Below are positions 1-5,053 of a stretch of DNA of 5,092 nt, in pieces; within the stretch, counting starts at the first letter, position 1; every line of letters starts with the position of its first letter. Source of the stretch: DASUDX01 sp036275365 (GTDB lineage: Bacteria > Pseudomonadota > Gammaproteobacteria > Nevskiales > Nevskiaceae); the NCBI GenBank assembly GCA_036275365.1, contig DASUDX010000021.1, forward strand, positions 1 to 5,092, in the 5' to 3' direction. The position numbers and the translations under genes are program-made. The notes under the pieces are model-generated. The model ran no database searches, was not told where the DNA came from, and saw only the letters and a program-made list of their open reading frames with translations.

Positions 1-15
1 CTGTCTCCGAGGGGG

Positions 16-29
16 TCTGGGCGCCCAGA
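16..29. repeat. 14-bp perfect palindrome
   Basis: TCTGGGCGCCCAGA reads the same on both strands with no central spacer. It could be a binding site for a dimeric regulator, or the remnant of a hairpin belonging to the gene before the window. There is no T-run on either side, so a classical intrinsic terminator is not supported. The inverted repeat is directly visible; its role is unknown. Confidence 0.45.
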
Positions 30-305
30 GAGGTGTGAAAGAGAACCAGAGCGGGCACGCAAAAAAACCATAGCGGGCGAATGCGGAATAACAGCATCGG
101 AAAAACCTCCCTGCCGAGAACGAGTAACCCGTTCACCCCAGCGTACGTAAAGGATAGGGGGCGGGGAAGGGGAATGACGCTGAAATGGCGCAACCCCATG
201 ATTGTCCCTGACTTATTCCTGCGCGATGCGACAACCCATGTGGATGGGTCCGAAGATAGAAAACCTACCGTTTTCCAACCAGGTTTCCTGTGCCGGTCTT
301 CTCGG

Positions 306-328
306 CTTCGATGGTCCTCTGATCGAAG
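306..328 (+). repeat. Perfect 7-bp stem-loop in dinB leader
   Basis: CTTCGAT (306-312) and ATCGAAG (322-328) are exact reverse complements separated by a 9-base loop. The hairpin lies only three bases before the next stem-loop at 332-347. It is probably part of a structured 5' leader if the dinB transcript starts upstream of it. Pairing is read directly from the sequence; folding in the cell is inference. Confidence 0.4.
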
Positions 329-331
329 GCT

Positions 332-372
332 GTTCGGCATCCCGAACGAGTGGCCACCAGTTCGTCGTTTTT
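332..372 (+). promoter_or_regulatory. Possible attenuator: two competing hairpins and a T-run before dinB
   Basis: GTTCGG (332-337) pairs perfectly with CCGAAC (342-347) around the loop CATC. The bases CGAAC (343-347) can instead pair with GTTCG (360-364), helped by TGG (351-353) pairing with CCA (357-359). The second fold is followed almost at once by TTTTT (368-372). Two mutually exclusive hairpins sharing one strand, with the later one followed by a T-run, is the layout of a transcription attenuator. The terminator stem is short (5 + 3 bp, three-base bulge) and the T-run is only five long, so this is a candidate. It ends 14 bases before the dinB start codon. Confidence 0.3.
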
Positions 373-386
373 GCTGCAATCCCCCC

Positions 387-1463
387 ATGAGCGAGCCCCC
401 GCTGCGCAAGATCGTGCACATCGACATGGATGCGTTCTACGCGTCGGTGGAGCAGCGCGATGACCCCTCCCTGCGCGGCCGGCCGGTGGTGGTGGCGTGG
501 AAGGGGGCGCGTTCGGTGGTCTGTGCGGCGTCCTACGAGGCGCGGGCCTTCGGGGTGCGCTCGGCGATGCCGGCGATCAAGGCCGAGCGGCTGTGCCCGC
601 AGGCGGTGTTCGTGCCGCCGGACTTCCCCCGCTACCGGGCGGTGTCGCGGGCGGTACGCGAAATCCTGCTGCGCCATGCCGAGCAGGTGGAGCCGCTATC
701 GCTGGACGAGGCCTATCTCGACGTCACCGAGAATCGCTCGGGCCTCGCCACCGCGACCGAGGTGGCGCGCACCATCCGCCAGCAGATCCGCAGCGAGCTG
801 AGTCTGACCGCCTCGGCCGGGGTCGCGCCCAACAAGTTCCTGGCCAAGATCGCCTCGGACTGGCGCAAGCCCGATGGGCTGTTCGTGATCACCCCCGCCC
901 AGGTGGCCGGCTTTCTGCCCCCGCTGCCGGTGCTGCGCCTGCCCGGGGTGGGGCCGGCGATGGCGCGGCGCCTCGGCACGCTGGGCGTCAGCACGGTCGG
1001 TGAGCTGCAGGCGCTGCCGCTGACCGCCCTGGAGGAGCGCTTCGGCCGCTATGGGCTGCGCCTCTACGAGCTGGCCCGCGGCATGGATCGCAGCGAGGTG
1101 CGTGGCGATCGCCCGGTGCAGTCGGTCTCCGCCGAGGACACCTTCGCCGAGGATCTGCCGGCGGCCGAGCTGGCGCCGCACATCGTCCGGCTCGCCGAGA
1201 AAACCTGGCGCGCGCGCCAGAAGACGCCGCGCATTCCGCGCACCGTGGTGCTCAAGCTCAAGACCGCGGACTTCCGCCAGCTCACCCGCAGCCTCACGCC
1301 TTCCGATCCTCCGGCCTCGGCCGAGGCCCTCGCCGAGCTGGCGCTGCGCTGCCTGGCGCGGGTCGAGGCGCCGGCTGCGCAGCGCTACCGGCTGGTGGGC
1401 GTGGGGCTCGCGCAGTTCGTCGATGCGCTGCCGCCCTCGCAGCCCTCGCTGTTCGAGCACTGA
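387..1463 (+). CDS. dinB: DNA polymerase IV (Y-family translesion polymerase DinB)
   Basis: Error-prone polymerase that copies past damaged template bases in the cytoplasm while tethered to the sliding clamp. The 358-residue product is close to E. coli Pol IV (351). The palm begins with HIDMDAFYASVE (residues 11-22), giving the metal ligand Asp13 and a Tyr18 steric gate against ribonucleotides. The second catalytic pair is in SLDEAYLD (Asp107, Glu108). The signature TASAGVAPNKFLAKIASD spans 141-158, and a helix-hairpin-helix LPGVGPAMARRL spans 185-196. The little-finger domain follows, roughly 240-345. QPSLF (352-356), two residues from the C-terminus, matches the clamp-binding consensus QxxLF. 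I chose ATG 387 because homology begins there; the frame is open upstream to 81, but that extension is not DinB-like. No Shine-Dalgarno sequence is visible before 387 (the preceding bases are C-rich), which is odd. No LexA box was found. Confidence 0.97.
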   Translation: MSEPPLRKIVHIDMDAFYASVEQRDDPSLRGRPVVVAWKGARSVVCAASYEARAFGVRSAMPAIKAERLCPQAVFVPPDFPRYRAVSRAVREILLRHAEQVEPLSLDEAYLDVTENRSGLATATEVARTIRQQIRSELSLTASAGVAPNKFLAKIASDWRKPDGLFVITPAQVAGFLPPLPVLRLPGVGPAMARRLGTLGVSTVGELQALPLTALEERFGRYGLRLYELARGMDRSEVRGDRPVQSVSAEDTFAEDLPAAELAPHIVRLAEKTWRARQKTPRIPRTVVLKLKTADFRQLTRSLTPSDPPASAEALAELALRCLARVEAPAAQRYRLVGVGLAQFVDALPPSQPSLFEH

Positions 1464-1548
1464 ACTTCACCCGGCGGCTGGCTTCCAACCTTTGTGCCCC
1501 GTATGGTGATCAGATGAAGATGACAACACCGCTCTCGCGAGGTGGCGC
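1464..1548. other. Spacer between dinB and the DUF3014 gene
   Basis: Eighty-five bases with no clear terminator or strong promoter. Position 1502-1507 reads TATGGT, similar to a -10 box, but no good -35 box lies at a suitable distance. A 12-codon reading frame, ATG 1514 to TGA 1550-1552, has its stop overlapping the GTG start of the next gene. GAGG at 1539-1542, six bases before that GTG, is a plausible ribosome-binding site. The downstream pair could therefore be co-transcribed with dinB or have its own weak promoter; the sequence does not decide. Confidence 0.4.
1539..1542 (+). promoter_or_regulatory. Ribosome-binding site supporting GTG start at 1549
   Basis: GAGG lies six bases before GTG 1549. 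No ATG in that frame lies nearby: ATGs at 1503, 1514 and 1520 are out of frame. The site therefore decides the start of the DUF3014 gene, and the resulting N-terminus begins with a sensible membrane anchor. Confidence 0.6.
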
Positions 1549-2364
1549 GTGACCCCGCTGCGCCTGCTGGCCGCCGCGGCGCTGCTCGCCGTGGGCGCGG
1601 CGATCGCCTGGTGGTTCTGGCGCGGCGAAGCCGGCCGCTCCGCTCCCGTGGCCGCGCCACCGGCGGAGACGCCCGCGCCACCTGCCGCGGCCGATCCGGT
1701 GCTGCACCCGGTGCCCGAGCCGGCCGCGGACAGCGCCGCCCAGGGCCAGCCGGACGAGAGCTTCAACGACGCCCTGCGCCGCCTGCTCGGGGCCCGGCCC
1801 TATGAGAGCTTCCTGATTCCGGATGCCCTGGTGCGCCGGCTGGTGATTACCGTCGATCAGCTGCCGCGCGAGCGGGTCAACAGCCAGCTGCGGCCGGTGC
1901 GGCGCACGCCGGGTGATTTCCTGGTGGTGGAGGAGGGCGGTCGGCTGCTGGTGAGCCCGGCCAACCAGGACCGCTACGACGAGGCGATGCAGGCGCTCGC
2001 GGCGCTCGATCTGCCGCTGATGGCGCAGCTGTACTTCCGCTACTACCCGCTGTTCCAGCAGGCCTATACCGATATGGGCAACGGCGGCCGCCACTTCAAC
2101 GACCGCCTGGTGGAGGTGATCGACCACCTGCTCACCACGCCCGAGCCGCCGCTGGTGATCGAGCTGGTGCGGCCGCGGGTCTATTACGAGTACGCCGATC
2201 CGAATCTCGAGTCCGCCTCGGCCGGCCGCAAGCTGCTGCTGCGGCTGGGTGCGGAGCATCGGGAGACGGTGAAGCAGGCGCTCTCCAGCTTCCGCGCCGA
2301 GATCGCCGACCGCAACCGGGGCGCCGAGCCCCCGCCCGCCGAGAGTCTCGAACCGCTGCCATGA
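1549..2364 (+). CDS. DUF3014 family membrane-anchored protein
   Basis: A 271-residue protein of unknown function, read from a GTG start preceded by GAGG. Residues 5-24 form one hydrophobic segment ending in Trp/Phe residues and then Arg, an N-terminal membrane anchor that would place the rest in the periplasm. Residues 31-66 are a Pro/Ala-rich linker. Residues 68-255 match what I recall of DUF3014: a start around SFNDALRRLLG, then FLIPDALVRRLVITVDQLPR (88-107), LRPVRRTPGDFLVVEEG (114-130), LYFRYYPLFQQAYTDMG (161-177), HFNDRLVEVIDHLL (182-195) and YYEYADPNLESASAGRKLLLRLG (212-234). The family is common in gammaproteobacteria with no assigned biochemistry that I know of. Its stop overlaps the ATG of the next gene (ATGA at 2361-2364), so translational coupling is likely. 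No catalytic motif is evident. Family assignment is recognition from memory; topology is inferred from hydrophobicity. Confidence 0.87.
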   Translation: MTPLRLLAAAALLAVGAAIAWWFWRGEAGRSAPVAAPPAETPAPPAAADPVLHPVPEPAADSAAQGQPDESFNDALRRLLGARPYESFLIPDALVRRLVITVDQLPRERVNSQLRPVRRTPGDFLVVEEGGRLLVSPANQDRYDEAMQALAALDLPLMAQLYFRYYPLFQQAYTDMGNGGRHFNDRLVEVIDHLLTTPEPPLVIELVRPRVYYEYADPNLESASAGRKLLLRLGAEHRETVKQALSSFRAEIADRNRGAEPPPAESLEPLP

Positions 2365-3269
2365 GTCGATCCCTGCGCGGCCTCGCCGCCCTGTTGCTGG
2401 CCCTGCCCCTGGCGGCTGCGGCGGTGGCGCCGCCGGCCATCGCCCCGGCCTGGACGCTGCAGACCCCGGACGGTGAAACCGTGCGCTTCCCCGAGGACGC
2501 CGCGGGGGCGCCGACGGTGCTGATGTTCTGGCCCAGCTGGTGTCCATTCAGCCGGGCGCTGCAGCCCTATGTGGATGACATCCACCGCGACTACCGCGCC
2601 GCCGGGGTCCGGGTGTGGACGCTCAACATCCGCGAGACGCGCGACCCGGCCGCCGTGCTGCGCGAGCGCGGGCTGAGCTTTCCGGTGCTGGTGCAGGCCG
2701 ATGCGGTGGCCCGCACCTACGGGCTGCGCTACACGCCCTGGCTGGTGGTGATCGACGGGCGCGACCAGCGCATCGTCTACACCCGCCCGCCGCGGCCGCC
2801 GAGCCCCATCGACACCGCCCGCGAGGTGCGCGAACAGCTCAACCGGATGCTCGGTCCCGAGCGCGCCGTGGCCCTGCCCACCGCCTGGGCGCCGCCGTAT
2901 GACCTGCATCTGCGCCCGCCCACCGCGCCGCGCCCGCTGACCCCGGTGGCGGTGCCGGCCAGCGTCTGGCAGCCCTGGGTGCGCGCCTATCTGGCCGCGA
3001 TCCCGGCCGCCGAGCGGATGGAGGAGCAGCCGGCCGCCGGCCCGATCGCCAGCGGCAAGGAGGCCATCGGCCGCGCGCGGGCGCTGTGGACCGAGCAGTT
3101 CGGCGAGGTGGCCACCCGCGCCCAGTCGCCCTACCGGGCCTACAGCGCCGAGGGTCGCTGGGTGGTGCTGGGCGATGGCGGCTCGGCCGAGCTCGGCAAG
3201 GGCTTTGTCGCGGTGTTCGAGGCCGACAGCGGCGCGGTCATCCGCTCGCACGGGGTGAGCGCGGACTAG
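2361..3269 (+). CDS. Exported TlpA-like thioredoxin-fold protein with a single cysteine and a C-terminal NTF2-like domain
   Basis: A 302-residue protein. Residues 1-28 form a signal peptide (MSRSLRGL, then a Leu/Ala core, cleavage probably near 20-28), so it should act in the periplasm. Residues about 29-165 are a thioredoxin fold of the TlpA/redoxin type: PTVLMFWPSWCPFSRALQPY (51-70) has the usual strand, Trp-Cys-Pro turn and helix, and YTPWLVVID (124-132) supplies the cis-proline (Pro126). The active-site motif is CPFS, not CxxC: Cys61 is the only cysteine in the protein, so an ordinary intramolecular disulfide cannot form. After a Pro-rich linker (about 175-200), residues about 229-298 (GKEAIGRARALW, then PYRAYSAEGRWVVLG, then GFVAVFEADSGAVIRSHG) resemble the NTF2-fold immunity-type family. 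The start overlaps the stop of the DUF3014 gene, suggesting coupled expression. It may be a monothiol reductase, a chaperone or a redox-dead scaffold. The thioredoxin fold is fairly certain, the C-terminal domain tentative. Confidence 0.8.
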   Translation: MSRSLRGLAALLLALPLAAAAVAPPAIAPAWTLQTPDGETVRFPEDAAGAPTVLMFWPSWCPFSRALQPYVDDIHRDYRAAGVRVWTLNIRETRDPAAVLRERGLSFPVLVQADAVARTYGLRYTPWLVVIDGRDQRIVYTRPPRPPSPIDTAREVREQLNRMLGPERAVALPTAWAPPYDLHLRPPTAPRPLTPVAVPASVWQPWVRAYLAAIPAAERMEEQPAAGPIASGKEAIGRARALWTEQFGEVATRAQSPYRAYSAEGRWVVLGDGGSAELGKGFVAVFEADSGAVIRSHGVSAD

Positions 3270-3393
3270 CGCCGGTTCAGGCCCCGGGGGGCGTCGCCGC
3301 TGGCATCGGCTGCCCGCCGCCCGACCGCCGGGCTTGCGCGCCCGCGCGCCGGTGCCGGACCATGCGCGTCCCTCTTTTCGTCCGCCGAGTGCC
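3270..3393. other. GC-rich spacer with several self-complementary segments
   Basis: This 124-base gap follows the thioredoxin-like gene. GCCCG (3312-3316) can pair with CGGGC (3329-3333), and GCGCGC occurs twice (3336-3341 and 3344-3349). These could act as terminator-like or stabilising structures for the upstream transcript, but the only T-run (3374-3377, four Ts) does not directly follow a strong stem. No convincing promoter for the next gene was found. A TTG at 3334 would extend the next gene by 20 residues with no homology support. Confidence 0.35.
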
Positions 3394-3936
3394 ATGGGCC
3401 TGTCGCTGCGCGATCAATTGCTCAACGCCGGACTGCTCGACCCCAAGAAGGCCAAGCAGAACAGCCAGCAGGCGCACCGCCAGCGGGTGGAGCAGGCGAG
3501 GAAGCCGGCCGCCGCCAAGGCGGACGAGGGGCCGAGCCTGGCCCAGCTGGCGGCGATGGCCAAGGCCGCGCAGGACCGCGAGCACAACCGCAAGCAGCAG
3601 GAAAAGCAGCAGCAGGCGGCGCGCCGCGCGCAGATCAAGCAGCTGGTGGAAGCCCACCGCCTGCCGCGCGTGGAGTGTGAGGAACTCTATAACTTTGTGG
3701 ACGGACCGAAGATCCGCCGCATCCCCGCCGACGGCGCGCTGCGCGCGCGGCTGGCGGCGGGCACGGTGCTGATCGTCAAGCTCGACGGCCGTTACGAGCT
3801 GCTGCCGGCGGCCGAGGCCGAGCGGGTGCGCGCCGTGGACGCGCGGGCGGTGATCGACCCGCCCAAGGCGGACGCCGCCCCGGCCGAGGACGATCCGTAC
3901 AAGGACTATGTGGTCCCCGACGACCTGCGCTGGTAG
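3394..3936 (+). CDS. yaiL: DUF2058 family protein (YaiL homologue)
   Basis: The product has 180 residues, almost the same length as E. coli YaiL. It opens with MGLSLRDQLLNAGLLDPKKAK, the family's characteristic start. Residues about 20-85 are highly charged and Gln/Lys/Arg/Ala-rich, likely a long helix or coiled coil that could bind nucleic acid. The conserved core YNFVDGPKIRRI spans 99-110, followed by TVLIVKLDGRYELLP (124-138). It ends with DDPYKDYVVPDDLRW (166-180), matching the family's C-terminal signature. No signal peptide or membrane segment is present, so it is cytoplasmic. The function is not established; a nucleic-acid-related role has been suggested from its composition. ATG 3394 is chosen because the family starts there; the Shine-Dalgarno is weak (GAG at 3387-3389). 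It converges on dusB, with five bases between the stops. Family identity is confident, the role unknown. Confidence 0.92.
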   Translation: MGLSLRDQLLNAGLLDPKKAKQNSQQAHRQRVEQARKPAAAKADEGPSLAQLAAMAKAAQDREHNRKQQEKQQQAARRAQIKQLVEAHRLPRVECEELYNFVDGPKIRRIPADGALRARLAAGTVLIVKLDGRYELLPAAEAERVRAVDARAVIDPPKADAAPAEDDPYKDYVVPDDLRW

Positions 3937-3954
3937 GCCGCTCAGGCGGCCAGC
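3929..3954. terminator. Candidate bidirectional hairpin between convergent genes
   Basis: GGCCGC (3936-3941) and GCGGCC (3946-3951) form a perfect 6-bp stem around TCAG, straddling the stop codons of both flanking genes. An alternative fold adds GCTG (3929-3932) pairing with CAGC (3951-3954) outside a 5-bp inner stem. Being symmetrical, it would form in transcripts from either strand, suiting termination of both genes. No T-run follows on either strand, so it is not a classical intrinsic terminator; it could assist pausing or protect 3' ends. Confidence 0.4.
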
Positions 3955-4925
3955 GGCAGCTCGGCAAGCTGTGCGAAGTAGCGCGCCACCGCCTCGCGCT
4001 GGGCGCTGGCCTCGGTGAGATCGCGCACCGCCGCCCAGAAGGCCTCGGAGCCCGGCTGCCCCTCGCAGTACCACTGGATGTGCTTGCGCGCCACGCGCAG
4101 ACCGCGCCCCTCGCCGTAGAACGCATGCAGGGCCTGCAGATGGCCCAGCAGCAGGGCGCCGCGTTCGGCGGCGCTGGGCGGAGCCGGCAGCGGCTCGCCG
4201 CGCAGCACCGCGCCCAGCTCGCGGAAGATCCACGGCCGGCCCTGGGCGGCGCGGCCGATCATCGCCGCGTCGGCGCCGCTCTCGGTCAGCGCCCGGCGCA
4301 GGCTGGCGGCGTCCTGGATGTCGCCGTTGACGATCACCGGAATCCCCACCGCGCGCTTGACCGCCGCGCAGGTGGCGTACTCGGCCTCGCCGCGGTAGTG
4401 ATCGGCGCGGGTACGCCCGTGAAGGGTGATGGCGGCGATGCCGGCGTCCTCGGCGAGGCGGGCGATCTCCACCGCGTTGCGCTGGCCCGGATGCGGTCCG
4501 GTGCGGGTCTTGAGGGTGACCGGCACCGACACCGCCGCCACCACCGCGCGGCAGATCGCCGCGATGCGCGGCGGGTCGCTCATCAGCGCGCTGCCAGCCT
4601 CCACCCGGCAGACCTTCTTGGCCGGACAGCCGAAGTTGAGATCGATGATCTGCGCGCCGTGCTCGACATTGAAGCGCGCCGCCTCGGCCATCATCGCCGG
4701 GTCATAGCCGGCGATCTGCACCGAGATCGGCCCCGGCTCGCCGGCGTGGTCGCGGCGCAGGCGCGACTTCTCGGTGTGCCAGAGGCTGGCATCGGCGGTG
4801 GTCATCTCGGAGACGGTCAGCCCGGCGCCGAGGTCGCGGCAGAGCTGTCGGAACGGCCGGTCGGTGACCCCGGCCATCGGTGCCAGGATCAGCGGCGGGT
4901 CGATCAGATGGGGGCCGATCCGCAT
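3942..4925 (-). CDS. dusB: tRNA-dihydrouridine synthase B
   Basis: Flavin-dependent enzyme that uses NADPH to reduce uridine to dihydrouridine in the D-loop of tRNAs in the cytoplasm. The 327-residue product is similar in length to E. coli DusB (321). It has the N-terminal barrel start MRIGPHLIDPPLILAPMAGVTDRPFR (1-26), GLTVSEM (35-41), VQIAG (69-73) and the catalytic loop LNFGCPAKKV (96-105) with Cys100. LKTRTG (138-143, Lys139), LHGRTR (168-173), VNGDI (199-203) and MIGRAAQGRPWIFRE (222-236) are FMN- and substrate-binding segments. KKV with an AGSALM sequence after it points to DusB rather than DusA or DusC. The ATG at 4925 matches the family start, with a weak AGG eight bases before it. 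A GTG at 5018 would add 31 residues with no family support. The frequent downstream partner fis is absent: the converging yaiL-type gene lies there instead. Confidence 0.95.
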   Translation of the reverse strand: MRIGPHLIDPPLILAPMAGVTDRPFRQLCRDLGAGLTVSEMTTADASLWHTEKSRLRRDHAGEPGPISVQIAGYDPAMMAEAARFNVEHGAQIIDLNFGCPAKKVCRVEAGSALMSDPPRIAAICRAVVAAVSVPVTLKTRTGPHPGQRNAVEIARLAEDAGIAAITLHGRTRADHYRGEAEYATCAAVKRAVGIPVIVNGDIQDAASLRRALTESGADAAMIGRAAQGRPWIFRELGAVLRGEPLPAPPSAAERGALLLGHLQALHAFYGEGRGLRVARKHIQWYCEGQPGSEAFWAAVRDLTEASAQREAVARYFAQLAELPLAA

Positions 4926-4973
4926 GCGTAGGGCCTGTTCACACGGGTTTGCTCGCCGCGGCGGAGACCGCTG

Positions 4974-4986
4974 TTGCGCAGCGCAA
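4974..4986. repeat. Compact inverted repeat upstream of dusB
   Basis: TTGCGC and GCGCAA are exact inverted copies around one central base. Positioned about 49-61 bases upstream of the dusB start codon, it could be a regulator site or lie in the transcribed leader. The symmetry is seen directly; any regulatory role is inference. Confidence 0.35.
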
Positions 4987-5032
4987 GGAGGAAACAACGA
5001 GGGGCGCGCAGGGTACACGAGGAGTGACTGGC

Positions 5033-5053
5033 GCCGCGATGCGCCATCGCGGC
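5033..5053. repeat. 8-bp stem-loop near the window end
   Basis: GCCGCGAT and ATCGCGGC are exact reverse complements with loop GCGCC. There is no T-run on either side. It may serve as a transcript-end structure for a gene beyond the window, or be a dispersed palindromic repeat; one copy in this window cannot tell. Confidence 0.4.

Larger units (their letters stand above)
1..386. other. Non-coding leader upstream of dinB, lower GC
   Basis: This 386-base stretch holds no gene I can support. A reading frame continuous with dinB stays open back to an ATG at 81, but its roughly 100 extra residues (rich in Arg, Trp and Pro, with scattered Cys) resemble no DinB N-terminus. The base composition is near 50% G+C in places (for example 61-120), well below the genes that follow. 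It contains a 14-bp palindrome at 16-29, a directly repeated heptamer AGCGGGC at 50-56 and 72-78, and perfect stem-loops at 259-275, 306-328 and 332-347. I found no convincing sigma-70 promoter and no LexA-type box (CTGT-N8-ACAG). The gene upstream lies outside the window. Confidence 0.6.

Noticed and set aside
132..158. Sigma-70 promoter with TTCACC and GATAGG
   Set aside because: The -10 match is poor and the spacer is about 15 bases, so the evidence is too weak to annotate.
322..359. tRNA-like 3' end, because GTTCGG and a terminal ACCA occur close together
   Set aside because: There is no matching acceptor strand, anticodon arm or proper T-loop sequence, so the resemblance is superficial.
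81..386. N-terminal extension of DinB starting at ATG 81 or ATG 174
   Set aside because: The added residues match no DinB N-terminus, the product would be far longer than the family, and the polymerase signature begins six to ten residues after ATG 387.
1..386. LexA (SOS) operator before dinB
   Set aside because: I found no CTGT-N8-ACAG-like sequence; CTGGGCGCCCAG has the wrong spacing and sequence.
1510..2547. Minus-strand reading frame (345 codons) opposite the DUF3014 gene
   Set aside because: The opposite strand carries conserved DUF3014 motifs; the antisense product has shadow-like composition and no recognisable domain.
3334..3393. Upstream TTG start for the DUF2058 gene
   Set aside because: The 20 added residues have no family counterpart, and ATG 3394 gives the expected length and N-terminus.
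2184..3395. Long minus-strand reading frame (403 codons) across the thioredoxin-like gene
   Set aside because: It is an antisense shadow of GC-rich genes: the product is Arg/Gly/His-rich and low in complexity, and the plus strand here encodes recognisable families.
4080..4931. Plus-strand reading frame (283 codons) opposite dusB
   Set aside because: dusB is unmistakable on the minus strand, and the plus-strand product is His/Arg/Ala-rich with no recognisable family.
4926..5018. GTG start at 5018 for dusB
   Set aside because: The 31-residue extension is low in complexity, while the MRIG start at 4925 matches DusB proteins.
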